Source of the DNA: JAKPQD01 sp029572965 | GTDB lineage: Bacteria; Bacteroidota; Bacteroidia; Bacteroidales; DTGW01 | Direction: 5' to 3' | DNA length: 41,073 nucleotides | Assembly: GCA_035374585.1 (NCBI GenBank) | Contig: DAOSPF010000028.1 | Coordinates: 1 to 41,073 of the forward strand | Shown: piece by piece, positions 7,126-14,757 of the stretch | How positions within the stretch are numbered: position 1 is the first letter of the stretch | Layout of the letters: each line of letters starts with the position of its first letter | The notes under the pieces: model-generated | What the model was told of the DNA's origin: nothing | Databases searched by the model: none | The model's input: the letters and a program-made list of their open reading frames with translations, nothing else | Program-made: the position numbers and the translations under genes

Positions 7126-8973
7126 CTAATTGGCTAATTCTAAAAGGTCTTCTTCAAACCTTAGGTTGTCAATGATAAAGTCCTGGCGCTCCTGGGTATT
7201 CTTGCCCATATAAAACTCAAGTAAACCATGAATTACATCGTCTTTACGTAAACGTACAGGGTCAAGCCTAATATCTTTACCAATGAAATGCTTAAATTCG
7301 TCGGGAGAAATTTCACCAAGGCCTTTAAACCTGGTTATCTCAGGATTTGCCCCAAGAGACTTGACAGCCTTTTCCTTTTCTTTTTCATCATAGCAATAGA
7401 AAGTCTTTTGTTTGTTACGCACTCTAAAAAGCGGTGTTTGCAATATATACAAGTGGCCTTTACGTATTAAATCAGGGAAAAACTGCAAAAAGAACGTAAT
7501 AAGCAACAGACGGATATGCATTCCGTCCACATCAGCATCAGTGGCAACTACAATATTGTTATAACGCAGGTTTTCGTAATCTTCTTCAATATTTAGGGCA
7601 GCCTGGAGCAGGTTAAACTCTTCGTTTTCGTAAACAATTTTTTTTGTCAGCCCGTAAGTATTCAGGGGCTTTCCCCTAAGGCTAAATACTGCCTGGGTGT
7701 TAACATCCCGGCTTTTGGTAATAGAACCGCTGGCTGAATCACCTTCGGTGATAAACAAGGTAGTTTCAAGCCTGCGTTCGTCTTTATCGGTAAGATGGAT
7801 ACGGCAATCGCGCAACTTTTTATTGTGGAGGTTGGCTTTTTTGGCCCTTTCTTTGGCCAACTTTTGTACTCCGCTGATAGCTTTACGTTCTTTTTCATTT
7901 TCGACAATCTTTTTTTGCAACGCTTCAGCTATGCTGGCATTTTTATGCAAGAAGTTGTCCAAATCGCGTTTGAGAAAGTCTGTAATGTATTTGTTTACCG
8001 AAACTCCTCCTTCAACCATATCTTTAGAGCCAAGCTTAGTTTTAGTCTGCGACTCAAATACGGGTTCCTGGATACGAATAGCAATTGCGGCCACAATAGA
8101 CCCGCGTATATCAGATGGTTCGTATTCTTTTTTATAAAACTCACGGATTGTTTTTACATACGCTTCTTTAAAAGCCTGAAGGTGTGTTCCTCCCTGGGTG
8201 GTATGCTGTCCGTTTACAAAGCTGAAATAATCTTCGCCATATTCATTGTTGTGCGTAATAGCCACCTCTATATCTTCAGCTTTTAAGTGAATAACAGGGT
8301 ACAAGCCTTCTTCAGACATGTTATCGGTAAGCAGGTCAAGTAACCCGTTTTTCGATGTAAATACTTGTCCGTTAAACTTAATTACCAATCCGGCATTGAG
8401 ATATGTATAATTGCGCAACATAGTCTCAATGTATTCTTGAATAAAATGATAATTGCCAAACAATGCAGGATCGGGCTTAAACGTAACGCGGGTGCCATTT
8501 TTCTCGCTGGTGGTTGTTTCAGGAAATTCCTCTACTTTGTTACCAGCGTTGAATACAACTTTTTTAGAAATATTTTCGCGAAAAGACTCAATAGTAAAGC
8601 TTTCAGAAAGTGCATTAACAGCCTTAACCCCTACTCCGTTCAAACCAACAGATTTTTGGAATGTTTTAGAATCGTACTTAGCGCCGGTGTTCATACGCGA
8701 AACTACTTCTACAAGTTTGCCCAACGGAATACCACGCCCAAAGTCACGAACAACAACTTCATTGTCGATAACATCAATCACAATCTCTTTTCCATAGCCC
8801 ATCATATACTCATCGATAGAATTATCAATGACTTCTTTGATAAGAATATATATCCCATCATCTGGAGAAGAGCCATCGCCAAGTTTACCAATGTACATAC
8901 CCGGACGGCGGCGGATGTGCTCGTTCCACTCAAGGGTTTTAATGCTATCTTCAGAATAATTAACTTGTTCCAT
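7126..8973 (-). CDS. parE: DNA topoisomerase IV subunit B (ATPase)
   Basis: This 615-residue GHKL ATPase subunit is the partner of ParC. The N-terminus has RRRPGMYIG, the ATP-site EVIDNSIDEYM with its catalytic glutamate, DFGRGIPL and GLNGVGVKAVNALS. The transducer domain follows, then the Toprim domain with FITEGDSASG (about residue 415) and DADVDGMHI, and a C-terminal segment with RFKGLGEISPDEF. The length fits ParE and is shorter than typical GyrB. ATG 8973 is followed at once by family sequence. It is the first gene of parE-parC; a candidate -7 element TATATTTG lies at 9044-9051. Confidence 0.93.
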   Translation of the reverse strand: MEQVNYSEDSIKTLEWNEHIRRRPGMYIGKLGDGSSPDDGIYILIKEVIDNSIDEYMMGYGKEIVIDVIDNEVVVRDFGRGIPLGKLVEVVSRMNTGAKYDSKTFQKSVGLNGVGVKAVNALSESFTIESFRENISKKVVFNAGNKVEEFPETTTSEKNGTRVTFKPDPALFGNYHFIQEYIETMLRNYTYLNAGLVIKFNGQVFTSKNGLLDLLTDNMSEEGLYPVIHLKAEDIEVAITHNNEYGEDYFSFVNGQHTTQGGTHLQAFKEAYVKTIREFYKKEYEPSDIRGSIVAAIAIRIQEPVFESQTKTKLGSKDMVEGGVSVNKYITDFLKRDLDNFLHKNASIAEALQKKIVENEKERKAISGVQKLAKERAKKANLHNKKLRDCRIHLTDKDERRLETTLFITEGDSASGSITKSRDVNTQAVFSLRGKPLNTYGLTKKIVYENEEFNLLQAALNIEEDYENLRYNNIVVATDADVDGMHIRLLLITFFLQFFPDLIRKGHLYILQTPLFRVRNKQKTFYCYDEKEKEKAVKSLGANPEITRFKGLGEISPDEFKHFIGKDIRLDPVRLRKDDVIHGLLEFYMGKNTQERQDFIIDNLRFEEDLLELAN

Positions 8974-9043
8974 GGTGGCAGTTTAGTATTGTATTATGCT
9001 TCAAGGCCTTGCAATGCAAGTGTTAACCTCGTCTCAAAGCACA

Positions 9044-9051
9044 CAAATATA
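9044..9051 (-). promoter_or_regulatory. Candidate -7 element for parE-parC
   Basis: TATATTTG on the minus strand, about 70 bp before the parE start. A TTG lies 23 bp further upstream, slightly beyond the ideal spacing. Confidence 0.45.
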
Positions 9052-9144
9052 GGGAAAAGGTTTCAGGAAAAAGTCAATTTTTTATCAACTATATTGTTAG
9101 AGCCCTTACCAAACAATAAAAATAATTTATCAACAAATGAAAAG

Positions 9145-9918
9145 CTACTTTTGAAGGGCAATTACGTTATAGACCACGTTCTTATCCTTGTAATAATCAT
9201 CACGGTCAAATTTCCATTGCCAAGATTCAGCAACTGGCAGCGAATTGAATGACACCTGCAGTAAAGGCCTTTGTTTTTCAAGAATATTATCTTTTGAATA
9301 CACCAACTCCTCGTAATCTGTAATAAGAAAAGTTTTACCAACCGGAAGTGATTGCAAATGGCTTTCTTCAACTTTACGACTGAGTAAGGCCAATTCTTCG
9401 TCAGAATATAGGCCATACGGAGTGATATATTCTACCAGTAAAGTAGCCAGCTGGCTAATAATATTGGCAGAAATAACAAAATCAAACTCTTCGGGATATT
9501 GAAAACCTTCAAATTGGTATGTATCAATATTTTTAACGTATTTGGTACTTTTGTAATACTGTACAGCTTCAAACATCTGAGTTATCACGCTACCGGTAAT
9601 ATCCAACTCAACAAAAACAACCTTTGGATTGTGTGCATACTTATGTTTAACCTGCGTAGGATGTATGATATCAAAAAGATACACTTTTTCAAAATGCTCT
9701 AACAATGCATCAATAGGGATATCTAAAAGCCAACCACTACCTAAAACAGCACATTTGCCCCTTCCTCTTCCTGATAAATCCTTTTTTATAGCTGCTTTAC
9801 AATGCTCAAGATGGCTGCCCCAATTTTCAGACTCTTTTAAAAATCTTTTTATTATCCCTTGCTGATCAGCTACATAATGCATTTTTTTGAGAATACGGTA
9901 TTTTTTATTGAAAAACAT
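9145..9918 (-). CDS. Methyltransferase-like protein (Rossmann fold)
   Basis: This 257-residue soluble protein is one I do not recognise as a named enzyme. A glycine-rich strand-loop KCAVLGSGWLLDIPI (about residues 75-90) is followed by a second strand ending in the acidic YLFDI, as in class I SAM-dependent methyltransferases. FDFVISANIISQLATL resembles motif IV, where the catalytic or substrate residues sit. Its length fits a single methyltransferase domain with an N-terminal helical cap. It lies 51 bp downstream of the plsC-like gene on the same strand and probably shares its transcript. The substrate is unknown, and a nucleotide-binding non-methyltransferase role is also possible. Confidence 0.6.
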   Translation of the reverse strand: MFFNKKYRILKKMHYVADQQGIIKRFLKESENWGSHLEHCKAAIKKDLSGRGRGKCAVLGSGWLLDIPIDALLEHFEKVYLFDIIHPTQVKHKYAHNPKVVFVELDITGSVITQMFEAVQYYKSTKYVKNIDTYQFEGFQYPEEFDFVISANIISQLATLLVEYITPYGLYSDEELALLSRKVEESHLQSLPVGKTFLITDYEELVYSKDNILEKQRPLLQVSFNSLPVAESWQWKFDRDDYYKDKNVVYNVIALQK

Positions 9919-9969
9919 TGGTTGAAGAATTTAGAGTCAAAATTCAAAAATCAAGACGAGAATCAAATA

Positions 9970-10710
9970 TTAATTTTCTGAGCGCAAAGCAGCCAATTCT
10001 TTGGCTATCATATCCCTGAAGTATTCTTTCAGTTCGGCCGGGTTGTAAGTTGGAAATTTATCGTATGGTACTTCATCAAGCACTTTTACAATAATCCTAT
10101 CACCCTTATTTACGGCTATACCTTCTTTAGGAATAGCATTACCAGTACCATCCAACACAATTGGAACAATAGAGGCCTTATTTTCAATAGCTGCCCTGAA
10201 TGCTCCATCTTTAAAACGGCCAATTTCACAGTTTTTCGAACGTGTCCCTTCAGGAAACATCATAATGGTGAAATTCTTAGCCAATTTTTCGGAGATCTTT
10301 TTGTACATTTTTGGGAAAGTCTTAGGATCGTTTCTATCAAGGCTTATATAACCATTAAGGTACATAACCCATCCAAGAATAGGCGCTTGAAAATTTTCTT
10401 TCTTTGAAACCCATATATAATAAGGGAATACAGCAAATAGCACAAGTATATCTGCCATAGACTGATGGTTTGATATAGCTACAGCTTTCATACAAGGCTT
10501 TAACTTATGTTTGCCAATTACTTCTACACGCTTAATGGGCAGAATCTTCAAATAAAGCATAGCCCACAAACTGGTATAATACATATTACAACGGTGCCGC
10601 TGATCAAAAGGCCAGCTTATAATCCAAAGAACAAAAAATGGAATAAACAACACCACTAATGACACAACGCCAAAAAACCATATCCAGGCAGTAGTCAATA
10701 ACTTACGCAT
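9970..10710 (-). CDS. plsC: 1-acyl-sn-glycerol-3-phosphate acyltransferase
   Basis: This 246-residue membrane-associated enzyme acylates lysophosphatidic acid to phosphatidic acid in phospholipid synthesis. Hydrophobic segments fill the first 35 residues. They are followed by the catalytic NHQSMAD (NHxxxxD), the glycerophosphate-binding FPEGTRS, and VPIVLDGTGNAIPK. A clear Shine-Dalgarno AGGAG sits 5 nt before ATG, unusual among the genes here. The family includes other lysophospholipid acyltransferases, so the exact acceptor is inferred. It is followed by the methyltransferase-like gene. Confidence 0.85.
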   Translation of the reverse strand: MRKLLTTAWIWFFGVVSLVVLFIPFFVLWIISWPFDQRHRCNMYYTSLWAMLYLKILPIKRVEVIGKHKLKPCMKAVAISNHQSMADILVLFAVFPYYIWVSKKENFQAPILGWVMYLNGYISLDRNDPKTFPKMYKKISEKLAKNFTIMMFPEGTRSKNCEIGRFKDGAFRAAIENKASIVPIVLDGTGNAIPKEGIAVNKGDRIIVKVLDEVPYDKFPTYNPAELKEYFRDMIAKELAALRSEN

Positions 10711-10715
10711 AGCGA

Positions 10716-10720
10716 CTCCT
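10716..10720 (-). promoter_or_regulatory. Shine-Dalgarno site of plsC-like gene
   Basis: AAAGGAGT lies just upstream of ATG 10710 with AGGAG spaced 5 nt. Strong Shine-Dalgarno sequences are not seen at most other starts in this window, so this supports the chosen start. Confidence 0.55.
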
Positions 10721-10760
10721 TTAGTTTTTAAAGCGCTAAAATTAGGTTTTTAAACCCAAA

Positions 10761-10913
10761 GAAGGGGTGTAAAAAAGCAAAAAAAAAGCAAACCGCAAAG
10801 GTCACAAAGTTTTTTGCAAAGAATTCAAAGTGATAATAATCAACACTTTAAATAATTACATATTTTATTCTTTGTTCGTGTACTTTGTGGTTAATATTTT
10901 TTTACACACCTTC
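10761..10913. repeat. Long imperfect inverted-repeat element with CACAAAG motifs
   Basis: The outer ends GAAGGGGTGTAAAAAA and the inverse of GAAGGTGTGTAAAAAA match at 15 of 16 positions. Nested inside are AACCGCAAAG (10791-10800) and CTTTGTGGTT (10883-10892). Short direct CAAAG repeats lie between. It fills most of the space between the MATE and plsC-like genes and could fold into a long hairpin. It contains no open frame. Confidence 0.6.
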
Positions 10914-10980
10914 ATAAATTGGCCTGATAGATAAAAGGTCCAGGTCTTTCCCAGACTTTATGGGGTATATCAACAAGGTA

Positions 10981-12378
10981 TCACTTAGCTTCTACTTCAA
11001 TAACCTTAATCTGTTTCCACCTTCCACCTTGAAAACGCAAGTACAGCACCCCGCAAAAAACCATAAAAATAATTACCATCAAAAACCAGCTTAATACAAC
11101 AGAAATATTGAAAACATGAAGCGAAAGGTATAAAATAGGCACTAACACCCAGTGGGCAGTAACAGAAGCAATCATGGTAAACATGGTATCTCCTGCACCT
11201 CGCAACGCCCCAATGATAGCAACCATTATAGCTTCTGCAAGTACATATATGGCAGCTATCCTTATCATAGCAACTGCAATTGGCACAGTTTCTTCAAAAC
11301 CTGAAGACAGCCCCTCGGGACTAAAGACCCTTACCAGCGATTCGGGGATAAGCAAAAACAAGAACAATATGACAATGGAATAAAAAAAACCGCTTTTGAC
11401 ACCTGACAACGCTGCACGATGCGCAACCTGAGGCCTGCCTGCACCCATATATCTTCCAACGAGGCTGGTAACAGCTATTTCAATTCCCAGCAGCGGAATA
11501 AACGACACCAAATCCCAGTTAAACATGATGGTAGATGCAGTAGCAATAACTTCTCCTTTTGAATGAAAAACCGTAACCAGCATTGTCATGGCGCAGAAAA
11601 GAAGAAACAACTCAAGCCCGGCAGGATAGCCAAATTTAATGAGCTTCTTCATGATATCCCAATCGAAATGAAAAGATTTAAAAACAGAAAACTCAACAAC
11701 ATTTTTCTTTTGGAAATAAGTTAGCACCAGTATTATCAAAGCCCCCAGAGCTCCACAAACAGTTGCTATAGCAGCGCCTTGGATCCCCAAAGAAGGAAAG
11801 CCAAACTTCCCGAATATCAACAGGTAATCCAGAATGACATTGATAACTAAAGCAGCTAAGGTAGCCTTCATCACTATCTGAGTTTTACCAATACCACTAA
11901 AATAGCACCCTAAGGTATAACGCAACAAGCCAAACAAACCTCCCCAGGCCAAAATATTTAAATACTGGACCTGATACCCCAACTGCACCTGAGAAATATC
12001 AGAAAAGTGATAAAACGAAACCACCAAAGGCTTCAAAATAAGAATAACAGGCCAAGCCAGGACAGTAATCAAAATAGCCTGAAAAGCAGCTTTTGAAGAA
12101 TTATGTTTTTCGCCGGCCCCAAAATACTGAGCAACAAGAGCAGTAGAATACCCGGTAAGCCCAACAAAGAAAAACATCAACATTTGCATTGTCACTCCGC
12201 CTCCCAGAGCGGCATTCATCTGCTCAGAACCAACTTTAGCAAGAAACAAGCGGTCGGTAAAAGTCATAGCCCCGTCGCAGGCTGTAGAGACAATCATAGG
12301 AAGGGCAATAGCCAACAGTTCCTTTATTCCTCCTAGTTTGTGATAACCCGAGAAATAATTTTTAAAAAAATTAGGCAT
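10981..12378 (-). CDS. MATE family multidrug/sodium antiporter
   Basis: This 465-residue inner-membrane protein has about twelve hydrophobic segments in two similar halves. Hallmarks are LAIALPMIVSTACDGAMTFTDRLFLAKVG near the N-terminus and the second-half SLVGRYMGAGRPQVAHRAA. MATE proteins export cationic drugs and metabolites in exchange for Na+ or H+. ATG 12378 (MPNFFKNYF) is chosen; a GTG 75 bp upstream would add a hydrophobic extension unlike the family. A near-ideal Bacteroidota promoter lies at 12507-12537, giving a leader of about 120 nt. The substrate is not predictable. Confidence 0.88.
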   Translation of the reverse strand: MPNFFKNYFSGYHKLGGIKELLAIALPMIVSTACDGAMTFTDRLFLAKVGSEQMNAALGGGVTMQMLMFFFVGLTGYSTALVAQYFGAGEKHNSSKAAFQAILITVLAWPVILILKPLVVSFYHFSDISQVQLGYQVQYLNILAWGGLFGLLRYTLGCYFSGIGKTQIVMKATLAALVINVILDYLLIFGKFGFPSLGIQGAAIATVCGALGALIILVLTYFQKKNVVEFSVFKSFHFDWDIMKKLIKFGYPAGLELFLLFCAMTMLVTVFHSKGEVIATASTIMFNWDLVSFIPLLGIEIAVTSLVGRYMGAGRPQVAHRAALSGVKSGFFYSIVILFLFLLIPESLVRVFSPEGLSSGFEETVPIAVAMIRIAAIYVLAEAIMVAIIGALRGAGDTMFTMIASVTAHWVLVPILYLSLHVFNISVVLSWFLMVIIFMVFCGVLYLRFQGGRWKQIKVIEVEAK

Positions 12379-12506
12379 AACTATGTAAAAATTAAAAAAG
12401 TAAGAGATTAGATAAACAATAACACCAATGCAGCCTTTATTTGAAAAAGCCACATTAGAAAATGTATAAAAACAAACATGGAATTTTGGATTAAGCTTTC
12501 ATGCAG

Positions 12507-12537
12507 CAAAATTAGGCTTAAGCAGATTAACAACAAA
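12507..12537 (-). promoter_or_regulatory. Promoter of the MATE transporter gene
   Basis: On the minus strand TTTG (12534-12537) and TAATTTTG (12507-12514) are separated by exactly 19 bp, the consensus -33/-7 arrangement of Bacteroidota. Confidence 0.65.
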
Positions 12538-12605
12538 CTTTTTTACAAAAAAAATGACATTTCTGCTCACAGATATTGAATTGAAACAAAGCAAATAAAA
12601 AAGCC

Positions 12606-13364
12606 CTAATGGCTATGACCGGTTGACATCGCCATCATCAAAACAATACCGGCAGAAATAGCGATAAGCTGCAAAACAAATGTACGAAAAGGTTGTTTGT
12701 GAAGCTCAGGAATAAGGTCGCTACATGCAAGGTAAATAAAACCGCCTGCTGCAAAAGGTAAGATATATGGAATAATATCACGTGCAGATTGTCCAACAAG
12801 CAAAGTAATAACAGCCCCAACAATAGCAGTACATGCCGAAAACAAGTTAAACATCAAGGCCTTACGTTTTTTGAACCCTGCATGTATAAGAATGCTAAAG
12901 TTGCTAATTTCCTGTGGGATTTCATGAAGCATAACAGCAATGGTTGTAGCCATACCAATTTCATTGCTTGTCAACCACGATGCCGCTATAAGCACACCAT
13001 CGGTAAAGTTATGAATACTTTCGGCAATTAGTGTCACATACCCAAACGAATGCTCATGGCCACAGGGATTTTCTTCAAGGTTATGCTGATGGTGCCAGTG
13101 AAAAACCCTTTCGGTAATAAAAAAGAGCAATAAACCAGCTGCTAAAGCCAAGCCCATAATGTTTTCAGAAGCATGCTCTTCAAATATCTCTGGCAACAAG
13201 TGAAAAATAACATTGCCCAATAATGCTCCAACAGCAAAACTAACCATTATAAACATTATCTGTTTCAAAACATCATGTTTTAAAACAAAAAACACAATGC
13301 CAATACCTGCTATTGCACTAACTGCAAAAGTTGCCACCAATGCATTTACCCAGACTCCATTCAT
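12606..13364 (-). CDS. ZIP family metal transporter
   Basis: This 252-residue protein has eight predicted membrane segments. The ZIP metal path is visible as ESIHNFTDGVLIAASWL in TM4 and MLHEIPQEISNFSIL in TM5, both with the conserved His and Glu ligands. A His-rich loop (HWHHQHNLEENPCGHEH, about residues 88-104) and the C-terminal GHSH likely bind metal on entry. The family imports Zn2+, Fe2+ or Mn2+ into the cytoplasm; which metal is unclear. ATG 13364 follows a gap with a TAAGTTTG -7 element, so the gene probably has its own promoter although it lies 64 bp downstream of the YihY gene. Confidence 0.88.
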   Translation of the reverse strand: MNGVWVNALVATFAVSAIAGIGIVFFVLKHDVLKQIMFIMVSFAVGALLGNVIFHLLPEIFEEHASENIMGLALAAGLLLFFITERVFHWHHQHNLEENPCGHEHSFGYVTLIAESIHNFTDGVLIAASWLTSNEIGMATTIAVMLHEIPQEISNFSILIHAGFKKRKALMFNLFSACTAIVGAVITLLVGQSARDIIPYILPFAAGGFIYLACSDLIPELHKQPFRTFVLQLIAISAGIVLMMAMSTGHSH

Positions 13365-13401
13365 GACTATTTATTAATTAGGTTAAAAGTCAAAGAAACG
13401 G

Positions 13402-13409
13402 CAAACTTA
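13402..13409 (-). promoter_or_regulatory. Candidate -7 element for the ZIP transporter gene
   Basis: TAAGTTTG on the minus strand, 38 bp before the start codon. A TTTTG lies 22 bp upstream, inside the end of the preceding gene. Confidence 0.5.
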
Positions 13410-13428
13410 CAGAAAAAGTAACATTCTG

Positions 13429-14736
13429 CTACAAAAGAATATTCTTGACCAAAATATTAGACTCAGATTTCTCCATGGCCTTATTCATTTTCAGTACAAT
13501 ATATTCGTATGGTTTAGATTTTAAGGCCTCTGCTACAATATCGTTTTTCACTCCTTTAGTATTAACAGCCTCAATTACAAAACCTATCGTAATAAGCATA
13601 GGATCAACAGCAGGTTGATATGCCTGTTCTTCGTCTAAATCAGTATAAACTTGGATTAGCACCCCCGAATCAACCAACTCGGTAATTAAATCGGCAATAA
13701 GAAAGTTAGGCAGCTTTGTTTTTATTGCTATTTCGGCAATAGATGGAGCTTTTTCACCTTTAGCATATTTATCAACAATAACATGCGTTATCATAAGGTA
13801 CAGGGCCCTTTTGGTGTTTGTACTAAGCTCTGTAAGACGTATATTGGTATATTCCTGCTCAATATTGTGAGCAATATAACAAAATTCAGCGCCAAAAAGT
13901 ACTATAAGCCAACCTGTCTGTACCCAAACCATAAACAAGGGCAAAGCAGCCAAGCTCCCATACAAAGCGTTATAACCCGATACGCCAATCTGAAACTTGA
14001 CATAAGCCCACTGAGTAAGCTGAAACATGGTACCTGAAAGTATCCCCGCAACAATTGCCGGGCCAAACCTGACTTTGGTATTGGGCACTGTCATAAACAC
14101 CATAGTAAACAAGGCCCAGACAAGGATATAAGGGATTAGAGAAATAAAAAACTTGATAAATGGGGCAAAAAAACCCAAAAATGCAATACTTGAAATGATA
14201 GTTTTTATGTGGGTGGTAAGATAGACAGTTGCAGAGCTGGAGAGGATTATAAAAATTGGGGCAAAGAAAATAAGCGCAAAATAGCCCGAAAGTTTGCGGG
14301 TAAATTTCCGGCCTTTTTTTATGTGCCAAATGTCGTTAAAAGCATTTTCAATATTATTGAGCATACGTATTACAGCCCAAAACAAAATAATAAAACCCAC
14401 GCCGGCAATCCACTCTCCACGGGCCTTGGAAAATATAGACTTAGCAAGGTTAATTACCCACAAGGCCACTTCCTGCTGAGCTGCAAGTTTGTTCATAATT
14501 TCGCGCTGCAGCATCCGCTCCATACCAAACCCTTTGGCAATACCAAACACCAAGGCCAAAATTGGCACCATGGACAATAAGGTAAAATAAGTCAGCGAAG
14601 CAGCCCTCATGGTAGATTTATAGGCAAAGAAACCTCGCGAAGCAAGCATTGCAACACGGCCGTTTTGTTTTAAAAAAACAGCTACTTTTCTTACAGTATT
14701 AGAAATCTTAGTATTTTTCAATGTTAAAATTTTCAT
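13429..14736 (-). CDS. YihY/virulence-factor BrkB family membrane protein
   Basis: This 435-residue protein has about six membrane segments in residues 30-300. Family features are the N-terminal AASLTYFTLLSMVPILALVFG and the central PNTKVRFGPAIVAGILSGTMFQLTQWAY. A soluble C-terminal region (about 310-400) looks like a winged helix, with SIAEIAIKTKLPNFLIADLITELVDSGVL, common in Bacteroidota members. The old name ribonuclease BN for this family was a misassignment. The function is unknown, though a transporter or envelope role has been proposed. The gene starts 21 bp after the SNF2 helicase gene and is probably co-transcribed with it. Confidence 0.85.
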   Translation of the reverse strand: MKILTLKNTKISNTVRKVAVFLKQNGRVAMLASRGFFAYKSTMRAASLTYFTLLSMVPILALVFGIAKGFGMERMLQREIMNKLAAQQEVALWVINLAKSIFSKARGEWIAGVGFIILFWAVIRMLNNIENAFNDIWHIKKGRKFTRKLSGYFALIFFAPIFIILSSSATVYLTTHIKTIISSIAFLGFFAPFIKFFISLIPYILVWALFTMVFMTVPNTKVRFGPAIVAGILSGTMFQLTQWAYVKFQIGVSGYNALYGSLAALPLFMVWVQTGWLIVLFGAEFCYIAHNIEQEYTNIRLTELSTNTKRALYLMITHVIVDKYAKGEKAPSIAEIAIKTKLPNFLIADLITELVDSGVLIQVYTDLDEEQAYQPAVDPMLITIGFVIEAVNTKGVKNDIVAEALKSKPYEYIVLKMNKAMEKSESNILVKNILL

Positions 14737-14757
14737 GTTGAAGTTAAAGTAAAACTA

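Noticed and set aside
8365..9252. 295-codon open frame on the plus strand opposite parE
   Set aside because: Its composition is that of an antisense shadow of parE and it has no recognisable motif.
12593..12614. Possible terminator AGCC/GGCT with T-run after the ZIP gene
   Set aside because: The stem is only 4 bp, too weak to call alone.
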